Shown here: positions 1-5,745 of the stretch, one piece after another
Numbering within the stretch: position 1 is the first letter of the stretch
Layout: every line of letters starts with the position of its first letter
Origin: an uncultured Treponema sp.
Lineage (GTDB): Bacteria; Spirochaetota; Spirochaetia; Treponematales; Treponemataceae
Direction of reading: 5' to 3'
Assembly (NCBI GenBank): GCA_937894335.1
Contig: CALCRU010000009.1
Coordinates: forward strand, 1-5,828
Length of the DNA stretch: 5,828 bases
Notes under the pieces: model-generated
Database searches by the model: none
What the model saw: the letters and a program-made list of their open reading frames with translations, nothing else
What the model was told of the DNA's origin: nothing
Made by a program: the position numbers and the translations under genes

Positions 1-40
1 AAAACTCCAAGCGAGGTTGCTGCTTAAACTGTCCTAAAAT

Positions 41-1003
41 TTGGGGTCAGTTCAAAACGACCAGAGGGAAGGGCAGAATCCTGCAGTGGCAGAAGAGGAA
101 GAAAAACTCACGGAAGAAAATCTCGCAGAAGATGCAGAGCCTCAGGAAGAAGTGGACGAAGCAGAAGAAGCGCTCAAGCAGGAACTCCGCGAGGAGCTTG
201 ATAAAGTCCTCAAGAATCCGGAACTCTTCCTCAGAGTAAACTCTGAAGACCTTACGGACTTTACCCCTGACGGAGACGGAAACCACGACACCATAGCATT
301 CCATCCTGCCACAAGATACATGAGCGAGCCTCCGGTAGAATGGACGCTTAAAATCATAGACCCTAAGGGCAATGACTTTAAGACCTGGAGCGGAAATGGC
401 TTCCCGTCAGAAGAAATTGTCTGGGACGGAACAGGAGACGACGGAAGCGTGGCATTCAGCCGCGAAACCTACAAGGCCCACCTTGCCGTAACTTTGTGCG
501 ACCGCGACCGGGAACTTCTGGGAAGAAGCGAGCTTGAGGCAGTGGTAGAAGGAAACGTAAGCATTGCCAACGGAGTAATACTTAAGGCAACGGCAAAGGA
601 CGAATGGAGGATTGAGCTTACCTCAATTTCATTTGACCCTGACGCCGCAACATTCAACAACCTTACGGACATTCAGCGCAGGGAATTCCTCCAGTCGCTG
701 GACGAAATTGCAGAAAGGTCTCTTTCTGTAAAAGGAGCAAGAATCCGTGTGGAAGGCTACGCCAACAATGTCAGCGGAACGGAAGAAGAGAATGTAAACG
801 ACCTTATTCCTTTAAGTCAGAAGCGTGCGGAAAAGATAGTGGAAATGCTCATTGAGCGGGGAATTGACAGTGAAATCATAACCGCAGTGGGCATGGGCGG
901 AGCAAATCCGAAGGCATCCCGCTCTGACCGGGAAAACTGGTGGAAGAACAGGCGAATAGAAATCGTCCTTACAAAAGAGGAGGCTGGCAATGAAAACGAA
1001 TAG
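41..1003 (+). CDS. OmpA-family envelope protein, 5' end uncertain or truncated
   Basis: The C-terminal part (about residues 192-310) reads as an OmpA-like peptidoglycan-associated domain: 'IRVEGYA', then 'LSQKRAEKIVEMLIERGI', 'VGMGGANP' and the closing 'NRRIEIVL'. Before it, residues ~74-165 contain 'FTPDGDGNHDTI' and 'IVWDGTGDDG', typical of FlgD/gliding-type Ig-like repeats seen in spirochaete OmpA proteins. Residues ~15-60 are a very acidic, probably helical linker. In canonical OmpA domains the ligand Asp lies in G-H-T-D; here the matching position appears to be Asn (N242), while the LSxxRA Arg (R262) is kept. No signal peptide is visible. The frame is closed by TAA at 35-37, and the only nearby starts are TTG at 41 (no clear Shine-Dalgarno) or GTG at 86. 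Either the true N-terminus was lost by frameshift or rearrangement, or the protein lacks its export signal. The 3' end overlaps the next gene by 14 nt, suggesting co-translation. Domain call is fairly sure; start is not. Confidence 0.72.
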   Translation: MGSVQNDQREGQNPAVAEEEEKLTEENLAEDAEPQEEVDEAEEALKQELREELDKVLKNPELFLRVNSEDLTDFTPDGDGNHDTIAFHPATRYMSEPPVEWTLKIIDPKGNDFKTWSGNGFPSEEIVWDGTGDDGSVAFSRETYKAHLAVTLCDRDRELLGRSELEAVVEGNVSIANGVILKATAKDEWRIELTSISFDPDAATFNNLTDIQRREFLQSLDEIAERSLSVKGARIRVEGYANNVSGTEEENVNDLIPLSQKRAEKIVEMLIERGIDSEIITAVGMGGANPKASRSDRENWWKNRRIEIVLTKEEAGNENE

Positions 1004-2015
1004 AATAAAGGCGGTTCTTTTTGCCGCGTTCCTTACTGCCGGACTGACTCTCGTCGGCTGCTCCCAGATGATATACGACCTGCGCATCTTCATGCTGAAC
1101 ATAGTCTCAAGCGAAATGTCGAATCCTGGAAGCGTAATTACCATTAAGGTAACAGACCCCGTACCCACAGATTCAACACCCGTCATAACATACACCCTGC
1201 CGGACGGAACCACAGAGACCGTAGAGGGAACCGTAACGGACAACGGCGACGGAACAAGGACCCTTGAATTTGACCTTAACCCGGTGCCGCAGGGTCTTCC
1301 TGGAGGAAGGCTTCCCGTAACGGTTACAGTTCCTGACTATGCCCCCACACCGACCACGGTTACATACACGCCGCCTGTGGAAACTTCCGTTGTCTCAGGC
1401 TCAAAGGAATACAAGGATGACGATGATGACGGCGTAATTGATGACGATATAGAAGTTCCTTCAAGAGGCGGAACCATAGAAAAGCCAAAGGTAAAGACCA
1501 ACTACCGGGAAGAGGACATCATTATAGAAGAAACCTACACGGATGAGAGCGACAACCCGATTCCGGACGAAAACGGCGACGGAGTGGTTGACTGGGAAGA
1601 CATAGAGAGGTGGCTTACAAAGGACGAAGACGACGACGGAATCCCCGACAACGCGAAAAAGAAGGTCAAGGTCAAGGTAAAGGCGACTCCAAAGGACGAC
1701 ACCGACCCTTCAAGCGCAAAGGAGACGACCTACTTCATAAAGAGCGGAAGCGCGCTAAAGGTGAGCATAACGGTCTCTACCACGGTATTTACCCTTTCTT
1801 CCGTTACGGAAGGAAGCTGCGTAACCTTTACCGTTGCAACAACCCTTGAAAGCCCGGCATTTGCCTGGTATGTGGACGGAAGCGTTCAGACAGGAGAGAC
1901 TGCTGCCACATTCATTCTTGACACGAGTACCCTTGAGTCAGGAGTGCATACAGTAACGGTAACCTGCGTAAAGGACGGAGTACCTTACTCTGCAGAAGCC
2001 ACGGTAACAAAATAA
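990..2015 (+). CDS. Lipoprotein with Ig-like domains and Asp-rich EF-hand-like loops
   Basis: A 341-residue predicted lipoprotein. It has a basic start, a hydrophobic stretch (residues 8-22) and a lipobox LVGC with the acylated Cys at 24. Residues ~48-130 look like a beta-rich Ig/FN3-type domain. The middle is strikingly acidic, with three calcium-loop-like motifs: DDDDDGVIDDD (143-153), DENGDGVVDWED (193-204, spacing close to an EF-hand or dockerin loop) and DEDDDGIPD (212-220, like thrombospondin type 3 repeats). A Lys-rich strand (KKKVKVKVK, 223-231) follows. Residues ~254-341 form a second Ig-like domain with the 'FAWYVDGS...G.HTVTVTCVKDG' pattern common in treponemal lipoproteins. The start is fixed by GAGGAGG at 977-983, six bases before the ATG, inside the upstream gene. 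No specific function is recognised. By position it may partner the variable lipoprotein encoded 12 nt downstream; that is inference. Confidence 0.85.
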   Translation: MKTNRIKAVLFAAFLTAGLTLVGCSQMIYDLRIFMLNIVSSEMSNPGSVITIKVTDPVPTDSTPVITYTLPDGTTETVEGTVTDNGDGTRTLEFDLNPVPQGLPGGRLPVTVTVPDYAPTPTTVTYTPPVETSVVSGSKEYKDDDDDGVIDDDIEVPSRGGTIEKPKVKTNYREEDIIIEETYTDESDNPIPDENGDGVVDWEDIERWLTKDEDDDGIPDNAKKKVKVKVKATPKDDTDPSSAKETTYFIKSGSALKVSITVSTTVFTLSSVTEGSCVTFTVATTLESPAFAWYVDGSVQTGETAATFILDTSTLESGVHTVTVTCVKDGVPYSAEATVTK

Positions 2016-2027
2016 AGGAGGACGACC

Positions 2028-4382
2028 ATGAAAAAGGCATTCATAAGATTTGGATTTTTAACACTTTTCCTTGCGGCTCTGGCGTTAAGCCTGGCTTCCT
2101 GCTCAGACCTGGTTGGCGCAGCAGGAGAAAATGCCGCTCCATTACCAGAAGGAAAAGCCGTTCTTTCCATAAGGCTGGGTTCTTCTTCAAAAGCAAGGAC
2201 GGCACTGCCTGAGGCAGAAAGTGTGGAATTTTCTTCCTTTACGCTTGAAGGCGTTCCATCAGAGTCCGGCTATCAGACTGTAAGCTGGCAGTCAAGCGAC
2301 GGAATTGCAGACGCAGAGGGCGAGCTTACCACGGCAGAGATTGTGGTAACAAAAGGCCTTACATACACATTCACCCTTACCGCCACCACGAGCGGAGGCG
2401 CTCAGTATAAAGACTCAAAAAACATTACCATACAGGACGGAGAAAACACCCTTTCATTCAGCCTTACTCTGGTAAGCCTGGGCACAGGGGGAACGGGCAG
2501 TGCCGTAATAGGAGTTACCCTGCCGGAAACAGAAAGCGGAAAGGAAATTACCCGCCTTACGGTAACAGTCTATACAGTCTCAGATGACGGGACGATAAAT
2601 TCCACTCCCTACAGCTCAGAACTTAATGAAAAGGAAATACCAATTACAAATAAAAAGGCAAGCTTTGACTCTGGCGACCTGCCGCCGGGAGCCTACTGCG
2701 CAGTGTTCCGCCTTTACGGAGGTGAAGACGGCAGTGCCCTTGCGGGAACCTGGAGGGAGTTCTTCGGCATCCTGGGCGGTCTTACAAGTAAGAGTGAAAT
2801 TAACCCCACCGGAAGCGAAAAGGCAGTAGACGAGCTTTACGCCATAACCTACCACGCAAACGACACGGAAGAAGAGAAGGCCACAATAACCGCCCCAAAA
2901 TGCTACAGCCGCAACAGCGTTGTTACCCTAGAGGCAGTAATGGCCCTTTCTTCCCGTCCGGGTAACAAGATAGAAGGCTGGTACACAGACCAAGCCTGCA
3001 CCGTAAGTTTTACAAGCACTGCCGGAATGACAGGAGACATAGAGCTTTGGGCAAAATGGAACGAAGCATATAAAGTAACCTTCGGGGAAAGCTCAAGCGA
3101 GCACGGAACGCCAGCTGCCGATAACTCCATGCAGCTTGCAGGAGAAAGCGTTACCATAAGCGTGGACTTGGATGAAGGCTACGGACTGGGCGTAATAACG
3201 GTAACGGCAATAGACGCAGAGGGAAACAACCTTGCAGTCCAGCCGTCAGGCTTCCCAATGACGATAGAGCGTGCCACAACGCCAAAAACCTTTACCATGC
3301 CAGGCGGACTCCCTTATCACGGAGGGGTCCGCGTTGATGTGGCATATCTGAATGTTTACAGGATTACTGTTGAGGCAATAGTAAACGGAGAGGTAACTCC
3401 AAGCGTAACGGAATCCCTTGAAGGCGAGACAATAACCCTTACCCTAAAGCCGACTTTGAACTACAAGGTAACATCTCTGGAAGCGGTAAAAGACGCGGAC
3501 AGCGGAACTGTAACCTTAAGCACGGAAAACGCCTACAACCGCTACAACCGCTACAAGAGGACCTTTACCATGCCGGCAAGCGATGTTACGGTAAGCGCGG
3601 AATTTGACCAGACAATCCAGATGACGGAGAGCGTAAAAAGTGCCGGAAGCGAATACTATTACTTCGGCGACTACCCGCAGAGTGCAAAGAACGATGGGGT
3701 GAGCGTATGGAGCGACCGTACCAAGACCAACGGAGAGTTTACATACATACAGGGAACGGACGATTATTTTTATGTAAACCTGGGCGGAACTTACTACAAG
3801 GTGGAGCCCATAAAGTGGAAGCGGCTTACCTCAAACTACGGCGGAAAAAGCCTCCTCCATGCCTCAAGCATCCTTTTGGGAAGAAGGTGGGATGACGACT
3901 CCAACAACTGGGCAAACAGCGAGATAAGGAGCTGGCTGAACGAAGGCTTCATTAACACAGCCTTTACCGCCATGGCAAGGGAAAAGATAGCCACGACAAC
4001 GGTAGACAACAGCGAGGCAAGCACAAACCCCGCAAGCAACTCAAAAGAGTGGAACAGCGGAAAAAACCAATACGCCTGCGCCAACACTAGCGACAAAATC
4101 TTTTTGTTGAGCGAAAAGGAAGCCACCACAAGCGCCTACGGCTTCGCAGAATATAATGTAGCTGACAGCGCAAGAATCCGATACTGTACTGACTATGCCA
4201 AGGCTACAGGAGCATATTACAGCACTACAGCCGGCTACGGCGGCTGGTGGTGGCTCCGCTCGCCCGCCTGTAGCGATAGTTACAGCGCGCGCATCATCAG
4301 CGACGACGGCTACGCCAATGGCCTCAACAATGTTTACGGTGAGTACGGCGGTGTAGTTCCCGCTTTGTCAATTTCATTTTAA
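2028..4382 (+). CDS. DGR target: variable surface lipoprotein with DUF6273-like domain
   Basis: A 784-residue predicted lipoprotein and the diversified protein of this retroelement. The signal peptide ends at lipobox LASC (Cys25). Residues ~40-265 are beta-rich and unassigned. Residues ~271-346 resemble a flg_new (Listeria-Bacteroides) repeat, with 'KIEGWYTDQACT' and 'ELWAKW'. Residues ~347-440 and ~442-526 resemble divergent InlB-type repeats, each with a 'TFTMP' motif. Residues ~541-784 match the DUF6273 pattern: 'YYFGDYPQS', 'EPIKWKRL', 'NSEIRSWLNEGF', 'DKIFLLSEKEA', 'WWWLRSP', and a 'GVVPAL' end where GVRPAL is more usual. The VR begins at W741 and covers A747 to at least N767. DGR targets commonly place the VR at the C-terminus of a C-type-lectin-like fold, as in the Treponema denticola lipoprotein TvpA, so a ligand-binding surface role is likely. 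AAGGAGG at 2015-2021, six bases before the ATG, fixes the start. The ligand is unknown. Confidence 0.9.
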   Translation: MKKAFIRFGFLTLFLAALALSLASCSDLVGAAGENAAPLPEGKAVLSIRLGSSSKARTALPEAESVEFSSFTLEGVPSESGYQTVSWQSSDGIADAEGELTTAEIVVTKGLTYTFTLTATTSGGAQYKDSKNITIQDGENTLSFSLTLVSLGTGGTGSAVIGVTLPETESGKEITRLTVTVYTVSDDGTINSTPYSSELNEKEIPITNKKASFDSGDLPPGAYCAVFRLYGGEDGSALAGTWREFFGILGGLTSKSEINPTGSEKAVDELYAITYHANDTEEEKATITAPKCYSRNSVVTLEAVMALSSRPGNKIEGWYTDQACTVSFTSTAGMTGDIELWAKWNEAYKVTFGESSSEHGTPAADNSMQLAGESVTISVDLDEGYGLGVITVTAIDAEGNNLAVQPSGFPMTIERATTPKTFTMPGGLPYHGGVRVDVAYLNVYRITVEAIVNGEVTPSVTESLEGETITLTLKPTLNYKVTSLEAVKDADSGTVTLSTENAYNRYNRYKRTFTMPASDVTVSAEFDQTIQMTESVKSAGSEYYYFGDYPQSAKNDGVSVWSDRTKTNGEFTYIQGTDDYFYVNLGGTYYKVEPIKWKRLTSNYGGKSLLHASSILLGRRWDDDSNNWANSEIRSWLNEGFINTAFTAMAREKIATTTVDNSEASTNPASNSKEWNSGKNQYACANTSDKIFLLSEKEATTSAYGFAEYNVADSARIRYCTDYAKATGAYYSTTAGYGGWWWLRSPACSDSYSARIISDDGYANGLNNVYGEYGGVVPALSISF
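4247..4329 (+). repeat. DGR variable repeat (VR), visible aligned part
   Basis: This stretch aligns without gaps to 5746-5828 (offset 1499). The first 19 bases (from GTGGTGGCTCC to CGCCC) are identical. Across the next 64 bases there are 15 differences, all opposite adenine in the template: nine A-to-G, four A-to-T and two A-to-C. Sixteen other template adenines are unchanged, and no G, C or T column differs. Twelve codons are changed: A747, C748, S749, D750, Y752, S753, I756, S758, D759, Y762, G765 and L766. The VR surely continues 3' of 4329, but its partner lies beyond the window, so the real end is probably in the constant stretch before about 4366. Upstream of 4247 the similarity stops. 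Confidence 0.95.
4330..4366 (+). other. Probable 3' end of VR with candidate IMH
   Basis: This stretch encodes NVYGEYGGVVPAL. In known DGRs an initiation of mutagenic homology (IMH) element, rich in G and C, closes the VR and marks where mutagenic copying begins. The G/C-rich core here (about 4344-4364) sits in the right place, directly before the inverted repeat at 4367. The matching template end (IMH*) is outside the window, so this call rests on position only. Confidence 0.4.
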
Positions 4383-4392
4383 TGAAATTGAC
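4367..4392. repeat. Perfect 12-bp inverted repeat at the end of the VR gene
   Basis: GTCAATTTCATT (4367-4378) is followed by TT and its exact reverse complement AATGAAATTGAC (4381-4392). It spans the last codons and the TAA stop of the variable gene. It has no T-tract and is A/T-rich, so it does not look like an intrinsic terminator. In the Bordetella phage BPP-1 DGR a DNA hairpin/cruciform just downstream of the VR promotes retargeting, and this element is at the equivalent position. Its tight centre (2 nt, or 4 if the last pair opens) differs from the tetraloop described there. It could instead be an operator, since the right arm contains most of a promoter -35 box. Confidence 0.75.
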
Positions 4393-4416
4393 TGTAATCC
4401 GCTTACGCAGTATAAT
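4388..4416 (+). promoter_or_regulatory. Near-consensus sigma-70 promoter for the TA-avd-TR operon
   Basis: TTGACT (4388-4393, five of six consensus bases) and TATAAT (4411-4416, perfect) are separated by exactly 17 bases, so transcription should start near 4422-4425. The promoter lies right after the variable gene and reads into the antitoxin, toxin, avd and template repeat. Its -35 box overlaps the right arm of the inverted repeat at 4367-4392, so a protein binding there, or cruciform extrusion, could affect initiation. No other equally good promoter was seen before the window end. Confidence 0.78.
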
Positions 4417-4418
4417 CT

Positions 4419-4463
4419 GTAAATAAATGCGGAAAAGGTGCTTTGCACCCCGCATTTATTTAC
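4419..4463 (+). repeat. Long two-part hairpin at the start of the operon leader
   Basis: GTAAATAAATGCGG (4419-4432) is perfectly complementary to 4450-4463 (14 bp). Inside it, after an AAAA bulge, GGTGC (4437-4441) pairs with GCACC (4445-4449) around a TTT loop and stacks directly on the outer stem. An RNA started at the promoter just upstream would begin within or next to the left arm, placing this hairpin at its 5' end. No T-tract follows, so it is not a standard terminator. It may stabilise the transcript or belong to a DGR or regulatory structure. Confidence 0.7.
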
Positions 4464-4577
4464 GCAGGCATGCAGAAGCGGACAGTAAGCAAGGCAGAAG
4501 CTCCGCGCGTAAGCGCAGTTTAAAATCTGCCGTAACCTGTCTGCCGACAGGCAGGGCCAGCCGAAAATTTTTTAAAT

Positions 4578-4582
4578 GGGGG
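4578..4582 (+). promoter_or_regulatory. Shine-Dalgarno that decides the antitoxin start
   Basis: GGGGG sits five bases before the ATG at 4588. A possible earlier ATG at 4576 would itself overlap this G-run and has only A/T-rich sequence upstream, so the 4588 start is preferred. Confidence 0.65.
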
Positions 4583-4587
4583 TAAAA

Positions 4588-4824
4588 ATGACAGAAAACG
4601 CACAAAGAACAGCGGAACATTATATGCAGTTACTTTCACCGTTAGGAAATGATATAAAACTCAGTATAATAAATTCTCTTTCTGCAACTTTATTAAAGTC
4701 TGAAACAGAACGCAATTCTAAACCATTCCGTTCATTTGGTATGGCAAAGGGAAAACTCCATTATCCTGATGACATAGATTTTTGCAATGACGAGATTGCA
4801 CAAATGTTCGGAGTAAATGCATGA
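4588..4824 (+). CDS. VapB-like antitoxin (DUF2281-like)
   Basis: A 78-residue protein beginning MTENAQRTAEHY. It is read as the antitoxin because it is short, directly precedes a PIN-domain toxin and overlaps it by four bases (ATGA at 4821). The N-terminal half ('YMQLLSPLGNDIKLSIINSLSATLL') is predicted helical and may give dimerisation or DNA binding. The C-terminal part ('FGMAKGKLHYPDDIDFCNDEIAQMF') resembles the short acidic tail with which DUF2281-type antitoxins block PIN toxins. The family match is from recalled pattern, not a search. Such antitoxins usually repress their own promoter together with the toxin, which here would also control avd and the template RNA. The pair is visibly richer in A and T than the lipoprotein genes to the left, hinting at separate origin. 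Confidence 0.75.
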   Translation: MTENAQRTAEHYMQLLSPLGNDIKLSIINSLSATLLKSETERNSKPFRSFGMAKGKLHYPDDIDFCNDEIAQMFGVNA

Positions 4825-5225
4825 ATATTCTGCTGGATACGCATATAATTCTTTGGTACTTGAATGGGGATTCAAAGCTTCCAGAAAAGGCAAGAGCCTA
4901 TATTGACGACTGGAAAAACAATTTGTATTTCAGTGTAGCCTCACTTTGGGAAATAGAGATAAAGCATATCATTCACCCCGATAAAATGATTAGTTCTGCA
5001 GGTGAAATTTTGGACTTATGCAGAAATGCGGATTTTACATTACTGCCTTTGCATCCTGAGCATATAAAGCTTCTTCACACTCTTCAAAGAGAGGAAAAAG
5101 CACCGCCCCACAATGATCCTTTTGACAGAATTTTGATTTCACAGTCAAAATTTGAGGAAATGGTGTTTTTAACACATGACGGACTTTTAAAATATTACAA
5201 CGAACCTTGCGTTATGGAAGTTTAG
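4821..5225 (+). CDS. vapC: PIN-domain toxin, VapC-like ribonuclease
   Basis: A 134-residue protein with the full PIN-domain acidic set. D6 lies in 'LLDTHIILWYL', E44 in 'SVASLWEIEIK', D99 and D102 in 'HNDPFDR', and D120 in 'FLTHDGLLKYY'. PIN toxins of this type are Mg2+-dependent endoribonucleases that cut selected RNAs (tRNA or rRNA in studied VapCs) when the antitoxin is lost. Length and motif spacing are typical of the 'H-x-D-P-F-D-R' subgroup, so the protein looks intact and active. Its ATG overlaps the antitoxin stop, implying coupled translation, and its own stop is 3 nt before the avd start. The RNA target cannot be read from sequence. A toxin-antitoxin pair in this place is not a standard DGR component. 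Confidence 0.88.
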   Translation: MNILLDTHIILWYLNGDSKLPEKARAYIDDWKNNLYFSVASLWEIEIKHIIHPDKMISSAGEILDLCRNADFTLLPLHPEHIKLLHTLQREEKAPPHNDPFDRILISQSKFEEMVFLTHDGLLKYYNEPCVMEV

Positions 5226-5228
5226 CCC

Positions 5229-5630
5229 ATGCCACAGAAGAAAAGTGAGCTTTATGTGCTTACCAAGGCAAAGGAGCTTTCAAAATATGTAATCACGGTA
5301 ACGGAAAAGTCTCCTAAGAAATTCCGTTTTACCCTTGTGGTGAGGCTTCAGAATTATTGCCTTGACATAATAGAAAACATTCTTCTTGCAAACATGCTTC
5401 ATATATCGGACGAAAGGAGGTTTGAAAAGCAGAAGGAGGCTGGCCGCCTTTTGGAACTTCTGGGCTATTTTTCAATGATTTGCATGGAAACTGAATGCAT
5501 CCTGCCCAATCAGTTTGAGAACATCTCAAAGCTACAGGCGGAATGCCTGCTTTTTTTAGGCAAATGGATTAAAAGTGACCAGAAACGGCTGGAAAAATCA
5601 GAAAATGAAAATAAAGCGTCATCAGGTTGA
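5229..5630 (+). CDS. avd: DGR accessory variability determinant (Avd-like four-helix bundle)
   Basis: A 133-residue, Lys-rich, all-helical protein. Predicted helices lie at about residues 6-25 ('ELYVLTKAKELSKYV'), 31-57 ('FRFTLVVRLQNYCLDIIENILLAN'), 61-90 and 94-121, as in the Avd / S23-like four-helix bundle family. In the Bordetella phage DGR, Avd forms a basic barrel-shaped pentamer that binds the reverse transcriptase and the template RNA and is required for mutagenic cDNA synthesis. Position supports the same role: it ends 115 nt before the template repeat, matching the common order target-avd-TR-RT. The ATG is preceded by GGAAG (5216-5220) within the end of the toxin gene, and the 3-nt gap suggests translational coupling to it. 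S23-intervening-sequence proteins look similar, but the nearby TR/VR pair makes Avd the better call. Confidence 0.88.
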   Translation: MPQKKSELYVLTKAKELSKYVITVTEKSPKKFRFTLVVRLQNYCLDIIENILLANMLHISDERRFEKQKEAGRLLELLGYFSMICMETECILPNQFENISKLQAECLLFLGKWIKSDQKRLEKSENENKASSG

Positions 5631-5650
5631 AGTCCGCAAAAAGACGCTTT
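5613..5650 (+). repeat. Imperfectly spaced inverted repeat at the avd stop
   Basis: AAAGCGTC (5613-5620) and GACGCTTT (5643-5650) are perfect complements separated by 22 bases and span the avd stop codon. No T-run follows, so it does not look like a terminator. It may be the beginning of the folded template RNA, whose 5' part in BPP-1 reaches back to the avd end. Confidence 0.45.
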
Positions 5651-5682
5651 GAAATAGGAAGAAGTTGTGAACAAAAATGCTG

Positions 5683-5704
5683 CGAGTTTGCACTAGCAAA
5701 CTCG
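5683..5704 (+). repeat. Hairpin upstream of TR (9-bp stem)
   Basis: CGAGTTTGC (5683-5691), loop ACTA, then the perfect complement GCAAACTCG (5696-5704). No T-tract follows (next bases GGAAG), so a terminator is unlikely. It lies four bases before the second hairpin and 41 bases before TR. Confidence 0.7.
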
Positions 5705-5708
5705 GGAA

Positions 5709-5742
5709 GATGTCTAAAAGTGCGTAAGCAGTTTTAGACATC
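5709..5742 (+). repeat. Hairpin abutting TR (11-bp stem, GTAA tip)
   Basis: GATGTCTAAAA (5709-5719) pairs perfectly with TTTTAGACATC (5732-5742). The apical part adds TGC-GTAA-GCA after a G-G mismatch, giving a GNRA-type loop. The stem ends three bases before the TR homology starts at 5746, which suggests it sets the TR boundary or is a binding site for Avd/RT. Confidence 0.75.
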
Positions 5743-5745
5743 GAC

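Larger units (their letters stand above)
4417..4587 (+). other. Structured noncoding leader between VR gene and antitoxin
   Basis: No open frame with coding character is seen here. Besides the 4419-4463 hairpin there are two smaller ones: GCGC-GTAA-GCGC (4505-4516), with a GNRA-type loop, and CCTGTC-TGCC-GACAGG (4536-4551). An outer pairing, CCGCTT (4399-4404) with AAGCGG (4476-4481) and ACTGT (4391-4395) with ACAGT (4482-4486), would enclose the long hairpin, but only in DNA or in read-through RNA from the upstream operon. No known riboswitch was recognised. Confidence 0.5.

Noticed and set aside
812..1243. 143-residue open frame on the minus strand
   Set aside because: It lies wholly under two well-supported + strand genes, has no recognisable motif and no convincing ribosome site; it is an antisense shadow, as are the other minus-strand frames.
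3534..3560. Short tandem repeat TACAACCGC (two full copies and a third partial)
   Set aside because: It encodes a small YNRYNRYKR loop, is in frame, has no noncoding parallel and is not linked to the VR; likely simple slippage without further meaning.
3836..4129. 97-residue minus-strand frame with hydrophobic stretches
   Set aside because: It is the reverse of the DUF6273-like coding region, whose + strand frame carries clear family motifs.
4419..4463. Long hairpin as an intrinsic terminator of the lipoprotein operon
   Set aside because: No run of T follows the right arm, and a strong promoter reads straight into the hairpin.
4665..4670. TATAAT inside the antitoxin gene as an internal promoter
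   Set aside because: The sequence 17 bases upstream (TTAGGA) is a poor -35 box and the A/T-rich coding sequence makes a chance match likely.
5683..5742. Paired hairpins as CRISPR repeats or an integron/attachment site
   Set aside because: The two stems differ in sequence, there are no regular spacers, and their position against TR is better explained by template RNA structure.
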